Positions 45,603-57,935 of a stretch of 64,000 nucleotides of DNA are shown piece after piece. The notes under the pieces were generated by a model. It was given only the letters and a program-made list of their open reading frames with translations, ran no database searches and was not told the origin of the DNA. The number at the start of each line of letters is the position of its first letter. Within the stretch, counting starts at the first letter, position 1. The position numbers and the translations under genes are program-made. This DNA is from Megalonaias nervosa (lineage: Eukaryota > Mollusca > Bivalvia > Unionida > Unionidae), in NCBI GenBank assembly GCA_016617855.1, contig JAECUM010031314.1, positions 1-64,000 on the forward strand, given 5' to 3'.

Positions 45603-45988
45603 TCATACCTACATTTAGCACCCGATCTGTCTGTCTTATTTCAGATCTCTAAGTTGCTGAGTCAGCAGTGGGAAAGTCTATATTAGCACTGCTTCTAGAA
45701 CACTACATGTATATACATAGAACTCACCGTGTCTTATATGTCCATGCATGTCTCTTCTTTGTCAGACAAAATTATGGTCACTTTGACATAAATGTAAGGG
45801 TTTCAATAACCTACTGCCATAATGCATAACAGTTTATGTGATAAAATCTGGGTCACTGTAACCAATTTGCCATGTTGTATCCAATATTGTTCCAATTTTT
45901 TGTATCCTTTCACCATTTACCAAAAATACTGCACTGAACATGGCTCATGGAATGAAGCAGAGTTGTGCCTCAAGGCTGAATTCCTGTG
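45603..45988. other. Short gap
   Basis: Nothing recognised. Confidence 0.4.
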
Positions 45989-46086
45989 ACCCAATTACAA
46001 GAGAAAATTGTTTGAAAGATACTGACTCGTGCTACAGACCCAATTACAAGAGAAAATTGTTTGAAAGATACTGACTCGTGCTACAG
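45989..46086 (+). repeat. Exact 49-bp tandem duplication
   Basis: Units 45989-46037 and 46038-46086 are identical, so the duplication is recent or an assembly artefact. Confidence 0.97.
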
Positions 46087-46160
46087 AAGCATGGATATAT
46101 TATAAGATGTTACTTATTGACAACCTCTATCTCTATCTAGATTTAGAGTTATAAACGATT

Positions 46161-46471
46161 GTGTGTGTGATTTTGGAATTTTAACGTAGATTTAACAACT
46201 TTTCATATCGCTACAATGTCTGCAGTGTGGCAGTTTATAGTGATGTCTAGCACTGGGGCATCATGCCGCAGACATATAGCATCATGTCCCACCCAGTCAT
46301 ATTATCCTGACACCACGCCAACCAGTCCTAACACTAACCTCTTAATGCTGAGCACCAAGCGAGGTAGTACCATTTTTATTAGTCTTTGATATGACTCGGC
46401 CGGGATTGGAACCTGCGACCTCCCGCATCCGAGGCGGCCGCTCTAACCACTTAGGCTACCGGAGAGGTCTG
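46161..46471 (-). mobile_element. tRNA-derived SINE, family 1, copy 1
   Basis: Minus strand: tRNA-like head (A box 'tagcctaagtggttagag', B box 'aggttccaatcc'), a body shared with 47064 and 55014, and a CA-type tail. Target duplication 'aacgatt' at 46154-46160 and 46472-46478. Confidence 0.93.
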
Positions 46472-46478
46472 AACGATT

Positions 46479-47006
46479 ATGCATATGAAGCAATTTCCTT
46501 GTGATAATTATTAATATACGTATACATGTTTATCAACTGAAAAATATTAATCTACATAATCACTCATAATTGATCCGTCATGGGCATCTGCTGCCTGACG
46601 CAGGTTTTATCAGAATCACGTTTCATTCTAATTATTATTTATTATACATTGTCTTTCGATTCCAATATTATGCACGAGAAAGAATGACAAGGTCGTTCTC
46701 TTAGATGCAATTCCTAACACGTTATGGAGAAATGCAAATCTTCTCTTCAAAATTGTGAATGATTGTTTTATCACCACGCATGTTATACAGTGAGTATGGT
46801 TGTACTGCTCCTTGCATCTTTAAGTTGCATCATGGAATGGAGTCTGGAGGTACTTTTTACACAGAATATCCCAAGACAAAACCATCAATATGCCCTGTAA
46901 AATGTACCAATTATTTTGCTGAGTTTTTTAAATTATTATTTCGTACATTTTATTTGGACTTCTTACATATTTTTCCTATTGTGAACTACTCTGCCATTTC
47001 ACATTT

Positions 47007-47009
<3 letters not shown>
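46479..47009. other. Gap with no recognised feature
   Basis: Nothing recognised. Confidence 0.4.

Positions 47010-47060
<51 letters not shown>
47010..47060. repeat. (CA)n microsatellite
   Basis: About 25 units immediately before the SINE head at 47064. Confidence 0.95.
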
Positions 47061-47062
<2 letters not shown>

Positions 47063-47063
47063 A

Positions 47064-47372
47064 GACCGCTCCGGTGGCCTAGTGGTTAGAGTGTCCGGCT
47101 TGGATACGGGAGGTCGTGGGTTCGATCCCCGGCCGAGTCATACCAAAGACTTACAAAAATGGTACTAACAGCTGCCTCGCTTGGTGCTCAGCATTAAGAG
47201 GTTTGTGTAAGGGCTGGTCGGCCTGGTGTCAGGATAATGTGACTGGGTGGGACACCATGCTACATGTCTGCGGCATGATGCCCCAGTGCTAGACATCACT
47301 ATAAACTGCCACACTGCAGACATCGTAGCGATATGACTGAAACATTATTAAAGCTACGTTAAAAATCCAAAT

Positions 47373-47416
<44 letters not shown>
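47064..47416 (+). mobile_element. tRNA-derived SINE, family 1, copy 2, with long CA tail
   Basis: Head with A box 'tggcctagtggttagag' and B box 'gggttcgatcccc', the best matched of the three copies. The body ends 'aaagctacgttaaaaatcc', then (CA)n to 47416. No clear target duplication because both flanks are CA repeats. Confidence 0.92.
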
Positions 47417-47418
<2 letters not shown>

Positions 47419-47438
47419 TAAGCATTAATACATACATG

Positions 47439-47750
47439 CAGTGGCGTCACTAGGGTTGGTATCACCCATTGCGGTAACTCATGGTGTCACGCCCATGGAC
47501 CTCCTTCCTGCACAAAAATTAAAAAAAATTTATAGACAGTCATGTGCGGTAACTCATGGTGTCACCCCCATGTACCCCCTTCCTGCACGAAAATTCAAAA
47601 CTTTTATAGACAGTCATGTGAGGTAACTCATGGTGTCACCCACATGAACCTCCTTCCTGCACAAAAGTTCAATTTATAAACAGTCATTTTGGTGTCACCC
47701 TCTCTGATGATGTCACCCGGTGCGGTCCGCACTCCCTAGTGACGCCACTG
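47439..47750. mobile_element. hAT-type MITE, 312 bp, with internal tandem repeat
   Basis: Ends 'cagtggcgtcactagg' and the complement of 'ctagtgacgccactg'. Target duplication 'catacatg'/'catacata' (47431-47438, 47751-47758), one mismatch. The centre is built from three units of about 75 bp that begin 'gcggtaactcatggtgtcac' (from about 47474). Confidence 0.92.
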
Positions 47751-47758
47751 CATACATA

Positions 47759-48359
47759 ACAAATACTTCAAATTCCATATAGTTGATAAACAGATACTGT
47801 TTGTTTTCCTCCATTTTAGTATTGAAGTCTGCAATTGTTGAAGCATACAAACATAAACACAACTTGGTACTGGTGCAAAACAGTTTCTCAATGTTTAGAG
47901 TTATTCATCCTCTTATTCCTGGGAAGAAACAGCTTCTAACAAGTGTCCCTCGGAGTGATTGATGCTGTGCTGTCCTGGAACTTAAGACAAGACCATTTAT
48001 TCATTTAACTGTTGAAGCCATCTATTGAGCGACAAGAATTTCAAATTAGCCACTGTGGTAGCCATACTGGATGTCCGATCAAAACAATTTTAATTTGGGA
48101 CAAACTAGACACCATTAGAAGACTTTGGTGAAAATTCCATATTGATCCGACTATTCGTTCATGAAAATTTGTGACAAGATTTTCAATATGTTTATGCTGC
48201 AATCACATTTGAGGTCAGATCGGCACCGTTTTTAAACATAACCAACAAGATGTTGTCTGGTGAAAACAGGTTTGATACGAGTTTCTAATTAGGAGTAGCA
48301 ATAACAAGATTTTCAAGATGGCCAAATGGTGTCCATACTGGATGTCAAAGGTTCATCAT
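47759..48359. other. Gap with a repeated short phrase
   Basis: No gene. The phrase 'ccatactggatgtc' occurs twice (about 48061 and 48332), hinting at an undetected repeat. Confidence 0.4.
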
Positions 48360-48570
48360 CGACAAGCGATAATAAAGTCAAACAATTAAAAGTGAAACGA
48401 TGAGATGGTGCGGGTAATATATGAAGCTTCCCGATCAATGGGGAATGTAAATGGTGTGTGTCAATGAATAATTAGGTAAATAAAGGTGCTTAGGACAAAC
48501 AAAACAGTACATATGTTAGGCTAAAAACACTCCAAATGATTGCACAGAAGTTATATGTTAGCATAAATGT

Positions 48571-51500
48571 TTACTTTTTCAGGAATTTTAAAATGCAAGA
48601 CACGTTTGTCGTATCCAGAAGTTCCTTCTCGTGTTGAACATTGTAGTAACGATAGCGTGTGGGTTGGAGATTGAAACAATATATCATAAAGTGCTTCACA
48701 GTGAATGGTTCATTGCAAGGAACGCACTCAGGTGGGTCTTCGCCTTTTAGCTTGTAGGAGTGTGTTATATAAGTATGACCAATTCTAATTCTTACAATGA
48801 CTACCTCATACTTACGGGTGGTTCTGTAGGATGGAGCCCAGACACCTAGGAATGTTTTGATTGCATGGAGTTTGTTATTCACTGCACCATTCCATGTTGC
48901 CTGCCTTTATTACCTTTAATACCAATATGGCTGGGTAATCAACAGTATACTATATTGTGGGAGGTACACAGATCGGTACGTTGATGAGAATATTGGTCAG
49001 TAATGAGCTGTCCAAATTTCTGTTATGTAGTGACTGAAGTACCAATAGTGAATAGGAGATGAGAGAGTTTGAAATACTTTTGTTTTCAATATATTGCAGG
49101 GCAAGGTTTATTGACCTGATTTAAGCTGGAAAAAAAAAATCGTTACTCCATTGGCAAAGGAACTTTATTTGTGTGATTTCCACCAACGAAGGCTGCAGCA
49201 ACCTTTTCCTCATCCTTTGACCCATCAGTGTAGATTCTTGTGTCGTTATTAAGTTCGATGAGGAGTTCCTGATAAGAGTTGTGGAAGATGGAAGGGTTTG
49301 TCTCAATTTTCTTTCCATCGTGTAGCGTAAAAAAGCACTTTTGGTTGTTTAAGTAGCCAGTGAGGTGTTTTGGACATGAACGTCTTCTGGATTTTAGAAG
49401 GCTGGATGATATTCTAATGTCAAAAGTAGGTATGGCATTTGGTTTATTGGGGCATATTGTTTTGCATTTGGGTTGAAATACAGCCGATAAAGCAGGGTTC
49501 AAGGGGTTTGATCTTAATTTGAGGGCATATTGTATACAAAGCATTTCTCTACGTGACAAAGCTGGCTCGTTCGCTTTAGGAAGAAGGCTTTCCACATGGG
49601 GATGTCCTGAATACTCCCAGAGCGAGTCTTATTCCTTTTGTGGTGAAATGGGTCAAGCATCTTCAAGTATAACTTTCTGGCTGAACCATAAACAACACAA
49701 CTATAGTCCAGTTTGGATCGAATAAAAGTTCTATATCAATTGAGGATGACTTTTCTATGAGAACCACAGTCAGTGTGCGCTATTATTTTAAATAAATCTA
49801 GAGATTTCAAGCATTTAGTAGTTGTCTTTCAATTGTATGTACGTGCTTTGATCGATAACTTTTTAGGAAATCATGAACATGTAGGGAGTAATCAACATCT
49901 GGAGCCAAACACTTGGTAATGATATTAATTTTGATGTTCAAAAGCGTTACAGATAAAATACTGCCATGTGGCACACCCATCTTTTGTTCGAACATATCAG
50001 AGAGTGTGGAACCCACTCATACTTTGAACTCTCTGTTCGGGAGAACGTTAGATATAAAAGTGTGTAGACGGCCTTTTAGACCCAGATCGTACAGGTCATT
50101 TATTATTCCGTACTTCCAAGTTGTATCATAGGCCTCTTCTAAATCGAAGAAGACTGCTACTAAATGGGTGGGGGTTTTTTTCTTTCTTTTTTTTTTAATA
50201 AAAGCGTCGCGAATGACGTTTCCAGTCTAACAAGATGATCACTGGTACTACGGCCATATCGAAAGCCGCTTTGGAAAGGAGATATTAAATTATCGGTCTC
50301 TAGGTACCAGACATGCCTCGTTTATCATTCGTTTCATTGTTTTACACTACACAACTCGTCAAAGCAGTTGGTAGGATCTGTGCTATCCTTACCTAGTTTG
50401 GGAATGGGTATTAATATTGCTTATTTCCAAATTTTTGGCCTGCTGAATAATGAGACGATGATGAATTTTTAGAAAAACTATCAGCAAGTACATTTGCTAT
50501 GTCATGTTGAAATTGAAGTTTTTATTTTTTAATTTCAGGTGTCTGAAAGAATTGTTTTACTTAGCATTTAAATTATTTTACTTACCATTTACTTTGCGGA
50601 TCATGCCCCATACTTTCTTTATGGTGGAAAAAGTGTTTAAAGTAGAAACATACTTTTCCACGATGCTCTTTATCATTCTTTAATCGTGCGGCGAGCTTTA
50701 GCATGGAATATCCAGTGCTTATTTAAATTTTCGGGGCTTTGGACGATTATTACATTTTTTCGATGCTTCTCAGCGTTGTCTAATGGTTTCTGTACACTCT
50801 TTGGTGGACCACAAGTTTTGGATTATTTTAGAGTTAGGTGAGGACTTGGGAATAGATTCTTCTGCAATCTCGATTAAAATAGATGTAAAACGTTGAATAT
50901 GGTCATCAACGTTTAAAAAGGTATTCCTCTTAACCCTAGTCTTGCAAAGTGAGTCAAACTTGGCTCAGTCGGCCTTCTTTAAATTCCATCAAGGAACTGC
51001 TTCATCGATGGCAGAGTTAATATTCTTTAAAGTGACTGGGAAGTGGTCACTGCTGTGAAGGTCATCAGCGACCTTCCAATCATAATCCAAAAGCAACAAA
51101 TTGTCAGATGCCCGTATATGTACCCGTTCACGGATGTCAATATGTCGATGATTTGGTGTTATACATCTTATCTAGAAATGAAATCTACCTTTTGGCCTCT
51201 GTCATTTATGTACTTTGATCCCCAACAAATGTTATGGGCATTGAAATCAATCTCCTAGTAGAACAAATGGGGCGGGCAGCTGTTGGATCGAGGTTGTCAG
51301 TATCATCTGGTAGTAAGTTGGTGTTTGGTGGTATATAAATGGAACAGAAAGTACTCACTCGATGAAGAGTGACATTTACAGCAATGGCTTGTAAATTTGT
51401 ATTTAAAGGAATGACATTATGAGTGGCCATGTTGTTCACAACAACAGAAGCTCTTCCTGAAGCCCTGTCAACATTTTTAGAGTGTGTTGAAGTGATGTTG

Positions 51501-51612
51501 TATCTTTAAAAAGGTTTCCTGCTGACATAATACTGCAGGATCATTTTCACTTAGAAGCGGATTATCACTGTAGTTGACTTCAACAATTCCATTGTATGAT
51601 GGTGTTCTTCAT
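48571..51612 (-). pseudogene. LINE copy E ORF2 remnant
   Basis: Start near 51612. Endonuclease pieces at 51439-51206 ('SIYIPPNTNLLPDD'), the reverse transcriptase around 50400-49800 ('GVPHGSILSVTLLNIKINII', 'HVHDFLKSYRS' where the 'YVDD' box should be, so the catalytic Asp pair is lost), linker and RNase H start at 49595-49143 ('IYTDGSKDEEKVAAAFVGG'), and the C-terminal end at 48882-48571. Part of RNase H (about 48905-49090) is rearranged. Some reverse transcriptase sequence between about 49820 and 50000 is deleted compared with copy A. Confidence 0.85.
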
Positions 51613-51649
51613 TTATGATTAAAAGTTGAGATGATATTGTAATTATGTT

Positions 51650-52090
51650 AGACCTTTCACAGGGGAAATCTATATGCTTATTTATCAGGAAGAAGTACAG
51701 GATTAAATTTTTGTTCATAGACTTGAAGCCACCTTGCATACATGGAGAGCTTCTTCTGCATCCATATCCTCAAAGTTGCCAAATCTATTGTGCAGCTTTA
51801 AAGGGTCATCAGATCCCTTTTGCTGCCTATTTGTTTGCCGTTTGTTTTTATTGTTTGGTGATTTAGGTATGAGGGATTGCTAAAAGTTGTCTGTGTGTAG
51901 TTTGCGTTTCTTGTGGCTTGTAGTGTGGAACAGTTGAAGTTGTTGCATTGGGTACTGTAGATCTTTGGTTTTGTGCAACCTTGGTTGCTTTTGGATTCAA
52001 GTTTACAGCAGTTGAGAAGGTTGGGCCAGGAAAGGTGGTTTGAGATTCCATCATCTTCTGGCCTCTGTCAAGTGGATGTTTGAGGTGTAT
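51650..52090 (-). pseudogene. LINE copy E ORF1 C-terminal remnant
   Basis: Minus strand matches the polar tail of ORF1 ('GPTFSTAVNLNPKATKVAQ'). The zinc knuckles and N-terminus are absent because of 5' truncation near 52090. Confidence 0.75.
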
Positions 52091-52530
52091 TTCACGTTTT
52101 ATAAATGAAAAGACAAAATATGACTGGATCTATATCTGTATTACTAGATCATAAACTTTGAAATTGCTAAAATAACAAGAATTAAAATATTAAAGATTAA
52201 TTTCTTTTCTATTAATAACTTCTTTTTCATAGGGTTCACATAATTTCTTAGACATTGGAAAACTAATAAGTCAGTATACTATCTATATATACCAACTTAT
52301 AAGTCAGGCCCAACTGTAAACAACAAAGATCCAGATCTGGGTCTATGTTGTTTGTTCCACTGATTACTCCTAACTAACTGCATTGACACTGTGTGAAACT
52401 TGTCAAAGAATTATCCAAGTCTACTGGACCAGTAACCTGAAAATATTACTGGTCCTGTCCATAACCAACTGGTACTACATTTCATCATTCAACAAGATAA
52501 AATGTGTCAATGACTCATTGGTTAATGAGA
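52091..52530. other. AT-rich gap
   Basis: Nothing recognised between LINE copy E and the minisatellite. Confidence 0.4.
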
Positions 52531-53436
52531 GACATGAATATCAGTCCGTGGTACAATGGCTCAGTGGTAAATGCTAGCAGACATGAATATCAGTCCATAG
52601 TACAATGACTCAATGGTAAATGCTAGCAGACATGAATATCAGTCCATACTACAATGACCCAATGGCAAATGCTGGTAGACATCAATATTGTCTTAGTACA
52701 ATGACTCATTGGTAAAAGCTGGTGGACATGAATATCAATCCATAGTACAATGAGTCAATGGTAAAATCTGGTAAACATGAATATCAGTCCATAGTAGTAC
52801 AATGACTCAATGAAAATGCTGGCAGACATGAATATTAGTCTGTAGTACAATGACTCAATGGTAAAAGCCAGTAAACATGAATATCAGTCCGTAGTAGTAC
52901 ACTGACTCAATGATAAATGCTGGCAGACATGAATATTAGTCCGTAGTACAATGACTCAATGGTAAAAGCCGGTAGACAAGAATATCAGTCTGTAGTACAA
53001 TGACTCGATGGTAAATGCCAGTAGACATGAATATTAGACCATAGTACAATGACTCAGTGGTAAAAGCCAGTAGACATGAATATCAGTCCATAGTACAATG
53101 ACTCAGTGATAAAAGCCAGTAGACATGAATATCAGTCTTTAGTACAATGACTCAGTGATAAAAGCCAGTAGACACGAATATCAGTCCTTAGTACAATGAC
53201 TCAGCAATAAAAGCCAGTAGACATGAATATCAGTCCATAGTACAATGACTCAGTGATAAAAGCCAGTAGACATGAATATCAGTCCATAGTACAATGACTC
53301 AGTGATAAAAGCCAGTCGACATGAATATCAGTCCTTAGTACAATGACTCAGTGATAAAAGCCAGTAGACATGAGTATCAGTCCTTGCACAATGACTCATG
53401 GGTAAATGACAGTAGACATGAATATCAGTCCTTTAT
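52531..53436 (+). repeat. 49-bp minisatellite, about 18 units
   Basis: The unit begins 'gacatgaatatcagtccata' and contains 'tacaatgactcagtggtaaa'. The first unit has 'tggctcagtggtaaatgc', which resembles a tRNA A box. Units vary by a few substitutions and small indels; units in the right half are more alike. Confidence 0.95.
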
Positions 53437-54207
53437 TAAGATTATTTATATCATCAAACATTGAAAATAAAGAAAAACGCAAAATCAGATATTTGTATCA
53501 CATGTCAAATTTATTAAATTTTATTCAGTTCAGCATAAAATGGCCAATGTTTATTGACCACGACAATGCTACTAACTGTCCAGCTGACCCAAATCCATAT
53601 ACAACTCCTCTAGAGTCTGGACACTAGAATCTGTCACTGTCATTGATAACCAGTCTGAAACATCATCTGAATGAGATGATCAAAGACAGTATCAGAACTA
53701 GATCTAGCATCCAAAGATGAGGCTCTGGTTTACAAAGGTACAGCTATCCATGAAATTAAGTTTGTAGAAAGAGGAGTTCCTACAATGGATTGCTGGAATG
53801 GAATCAAATGCACCATCTGCAGAATGCAGCTGAACAGTTAACAGCATTATCATGATTTTAGCATGCATCATATTTCTATATTTCAAGCAAATTCTGAATG
53901 GGAAGTAGCAGGTGTCATCAGATATCACAAAGACTACATACAAGTTATTTATCTTCGCACCTCACCCGGATTCACATCTGGTCACCAGAAACCATTCACT
54001 GTTATTTATTTTTTACTTAATTTCTATTATTTTGATTAATATAATAAAAATCCAATTCATATTTTAAATTTATTCAATATACCTAAAAATATCCATCTGG
54101 CCAGACACACCTGCCACTCACTGTTTGTCTTCTGTGAATTAGCTTGCATTGGACCAGTGGGCTGGCAGTAATTTCACAAGCTGGACCTAGAACTGCTGTT
54201 GCATTAT
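53437..54207. other. Gap with no recognised feature
   Basis: No gene or repeat recognised. Confidence 0.4.
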
Positions 54208-54285
54208 AAGATGGCAGATCTGGGTCTGTGCAGTTTGCAGTTTGACTTGACTTACAAGCAGTATATATGGTAATTATTTCATGTC
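54208..54285 (+). repeat. Dispersed 75-bp repeat, copy 1
   Basis: Shares 'atggcagatctgggtctgtg' and 'atatggtaat'-like ends with 57047-57120. Confidence 0.7.
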
Positions 54286-54527
54286 AACATTCCTAAGGTT
54301 ATATTTTATCCCTAATAAAGGGCCTGCATTTTTATCACAACTGGACTTGATGATCCCATAACTCTGAAAATGGTCAATGACACGAATCATGAAGAACTTT
54401 TACCATGATGTCTAAGTAGTTATTACCATCATTATTTATCAAATTCAACTGACAAGAAACAATTCACTTTGTCTCTAACATATGGTCATGGCTTTCATAT
54501 TAGTATTATCCTTTTTCTGACAAAATG

Positions 54528-54878
54528 GTATTATATCATGGTTCATACAGCTGGTGTGATATGGTATTAAATTGTGTTATATCATAGATGGTATTATATA
54601 GTATTAAATGGAATTATATCATGGTTTGTACAGCTGGTATTATTTGGTATTAAATGGAAATATATCATGGTTATATCAAGGTTTGTACTGCTGGTATTAT
54701 ATGGCATTAAATTGTATTATATCATGGTTCACACACTAGCATTAATGGTATTAAATGATATTATACCATGCTTATACAGCTAGCATTTTATGGCATTAAA
54801 TGGTATTTTATCAATATCATGGTTTGTACATCTTGTATTATATGGCATTAAATGTTATTATATCATGGTTTATACAGC
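54528..54878 (+). repeat. Degenerate tandem repeat, unit about 55-60 bp, about six units
   Basis: The core phrase 'tatatcatggtttgtacagc' alternates with 'tggtattaaatgg'. A short run of 'ttttcaagg' phrases follows to 54957. Confidence 0.85.
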
Positions 54879-55013
54879 TCTGAAAAGATTTTTCAAAGGA
54901 TTTTTCAAGGCTTCCAAATGTTTTCAAGGTCTTCCAAAAGTTTTCAAGGAGTATTTTTATTCTTACAGAAATGGAACCTATTCCATATGTTACTTTGGTA
55001 ACTACTAGTGTTG

Positions 55014-55322
55014 CGAGACTGCTCTGGTGACCCAAGTGGTAGAGCATCTGCCTAGGATGAAGGAGGTCGTGAGTTCGAGCCCTGGCTGAGTCATACCAAG
55101 GACTTACAAAAATGGTACTAGCAGCTGCCTCGCTTGGCGCTCAGCATTAAGAGGTTAGTGTTAGGATTGGTCGGCCTGATGTCAGGATAATGTGACTAGG
55201 TGGGACATGATAATACATGATGCCTCAGTGCTAGACATCACTATAAACTGCCACAGCACAGACATTGTAGTGATATGACAAAAAATTGTCCAAGCTACTT
55301 TAAAAATCCAACACACACACAC
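55014..55322 (+). mobile_element. tRNA-derived SINE, family 1, copy 3
   Basis: Head with B box 'gagttcgagccc', family body and CA tail. Target duplication 'actagtgttg'/'actagcgttg' (55004-55013, 55323-55332), one mismatch. Confidence 0.93.
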
Positions 55323-55332
55323 ACTAGCGTTG

Positions 55333-56177
55333 TGTGTCATTTGTTCGACCAAATTTTATACCATTTTTATTTAGTCAATAATTCCAATTTTTATGAATTG
55401 AATGCTTTTTCTGCAACTTGATTGGATGTAAACGGTCATGTGATAATGAACTGGAAATTTTTACACATCATTCAATTCTGCGGACTACTTTTGCTTCCCA
55501 GTTTCCACGTCATTTGATGTGAAGTTTTATCTATATCAACCCATTACACCCTAATAACAAGAACAACAAAAACTCACCCACTCCTGTGATTTCCAATCAA
55601 AATTTACAAACCACAGATAAAACTGGACCATTATAAGTTAAAACAATGTAATTGTACAGACCATCCTGCACTCCACCACTCATCCCTTTTGCCTACAAAG
55701 GCATGTGGTAAGCTTTACAAGCCAATCTTCAGAAATTATTGCATTTCACCTTGACATGTTACAGCAGCGGTTATTAAAAGTCATGGTCATATGTCAAACA
55801 AGGGATCTCACTAAAAACGGACACGATTTTGATTTTGAAAGATCGAAATGTGTAGAAAGTAACAACAACGTTGCTATAACAATATGTGTCATATGCAAGC
55901 GTAATTTTCAAGAAAAAAAAAGGAATATCCTGGTTTAACCACAAGAACCATTTTTTATATATGAAAATAATGATTATAACAATGTATCACTGGCATGACC
56001 CACTATAACATTCTACCCCATATTACTGTATAAAGTATCGACGAATCTTGGCCAGCGAAGATCGGGTTATGTATTCTATCGCAGTTAAGAGGCTAATGAA
56101 ATAAAAACTTCAATCACAGAAGTGAATGTTTTGTTGATTAAATATGCTGATATGAAAGGAAGTAACTTGGAATTATA
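55333..56177. other. Gap with no recognised feature
   Basis: No gene or repeat recognised. Confidence 0.4.
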
Positions 56178-56332
56178 AGGATTAAATGATCATGGCTGGG
56201 TATTTATCGATGTGTAAATTTTACCTAATCAATCACAAAGTTAACATAAAGTCATTCCAACTTTATTTACTTTGTGAGTGATTAGGTAAAATTTACACAT
56301 TGATAAATACCCAACCATGATCATTTAATCCT
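56178..56332. mobile_element. Foldback element, 155 bp
   Basis: Arms of about 64 bp with about three mismatches: left 'aggattaaatgatcatgg...', right its complement ending 'catttaatcct'; loop about 27 bp. The near identity of the arms suggests it is young or under constraint. No target duplication noticed. Confidence 0.88.
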
Positions 56333-56571
56333 ACATTAATTTTAGACAATATGTAAATAGCAGAAATTTTTAATTTAAAAGTGATAATTTTTATTCAGTT
56401 TTAGCATTCTGAATTCCCTAAAGTAAGTGAAATGCATTTAGTTTTTCACAAAGTTAAGGACTGTTCAAGGATAACACCAACTTCTTTGAAATTCAACATG
56501 ATTTCATGGCAATAATTCAAATGCAGGGATTTTTCAAGGTTATACACACCATGTATATAGATGGACAGCTG

Positions 56572-56645
56572 ACAGGAGATCATCCCATTATTGTACACAG
56601 GAGATCATCCCATTATCGTACACAGGAGATCATCCCATTATTGTA
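56572..56645 (+). repeat. 25-bp tandem repeat, three units
   Basis: Unit 'acaggagatcatcccattat' plus five bases; one difference between units. Confidence 0.95.
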
Positions 56646-57046
56646 AGAAACCAGAAAATTATACAACTTTCAGATTGTGTTTAAGCTTCATATTTTGATA
56701 AAACTGGTCATAAAGGTTTTTCCTTTACATATTAAAGTCGCTTTTGGTTTGCTGACAAACTTACAGCGGATACCATACATACTTGATTGTAAGTTAATTC
56801 TAACTGCAAAATGCACAGACCTAGATTTGCTGTTGCATAATGCACATTTGGAGTAATCAATATTTCAGACAACATAGACCCTGATTTTACCAGGGTCCAC
56901 GATGCTTGCAGTTAGACTTTACTTACAAGCAATACTAAATCACTAACTTGAACTCAGTGCATCGTGATCTCCAGATCTGATATTCCTACAGCACAGATCA
57001 AAATGGCACAGCCAATTAACTTCAAAATACCAGATTTACAAGTGCG
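56646..57046. other. Gap
   Basis: No gene. Short phrases near 56815 ('agatttgctgttgcataat') resemble 54190, suggesting remnants of the same repeat as 54208-54285. Confidence 0.4.
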
Positions 57047-57120
57047 TTATGTGATGGCAGATCTGGGTCTGTGGAGTTTGTAGCTGGACTCGTCTCATAA
57101 GCGAGTATAGATGGTAATAC
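57047..57120 (+). repeat. Dispersed 75-bp repeat, copy 2
   Basis: See 54208-54285. Confidence 0.7.
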
Positions 57121-57439
57121 CCTTCTGGAATACCCAAGAGAAAAGGCAAGCCTAGGTCCCCAATCTGAGATGCCCCAACTAACATGCTAGCTCATCTGTT
57201 TTTAGGTTGATATATTCAAGAAGATGTCCTGTGATATTATCCAGTATTTATTTGGCAAACTGTGCAGTTATCTGGCAGTCTTTTGTGTATAGAAAGTAAT
57301 GTGACAGTAATATCTGGTATCAGAATAAAAGGAAAGAACATCAATGTCCCAGAGGCAGATATCAAGCAACATTAGTGTAATTTTAAACAGATATTAAGAA
57401 GTGTTTATTTGGATGCTAATCTGTTGCATACAACATGTT

Positions 57440-57830
57440 TACAAACCAATGTAGATGATGGTTCTGCCCCTATGTCAAATATGGCATCTGGATCCAACAT
57501 GCTGACAAACCAATGTACAAGATGGTTCTGCCCATTGTCAGATATAACATTGGGATACAACATGTTCACAAACCAACATAGATGATGGTTCTGCCCCTAT
57601 GTCAAATATGGCATCTGGATCCAACATGCTGACAAACCAACATAGACGATGGTTCTGCCCTATGTCAAATATGGCATCTGGATCCAACACGCTGACAAAC
57701 CAATGTAGATGACAGTTCTGCCCTATGTTTAATATGACATCTGGATCCAACACCCTGACAAACCAACACTGATGTTGGTCCTGCCTTAAGTCTAATATGA
57801 CACCCAGATCCAAGACCTTTACAAACCAAA
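57440..57830 (+). repeat. 64-bp minisatellite, about six units
   Basis: The unit contains 'gatgatggttctgcccctat' and 'ggatccaacatgctgacaaa'. Lengths vary slightly; divergence increases to the right. Confidence 0.93.
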
Positions 57831-57935
57831 TGCAGATGATGCTTCCACTTATGTACAAACTTTTCATTGTTTCAAACTTAAACTCATTTATAGCTAATAC
57901 ACTCACCTGGCTAATTATGTCCTGCTTAGTGCATA

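Larger units (their letters stand above)
48360..52090 (-). mobile_element. LINE copy E, 5'-truncated
   Basis: Same family as A-D but older. 3' UTR 48360-48570, ORF2 48571-51612, end of ORF1 51650-52090, then unrelated sequence. Loss of the 5' part is the usual outcome of target-primed reverse transcription. Many indels throughout. Confidence 0.85.

Noticed and set aside
47441..47626. Plus-strand 61-codon frame with an internal repeat
   Set aside because: It lies inside the 312-bp MITE and simply translates its tandem units.
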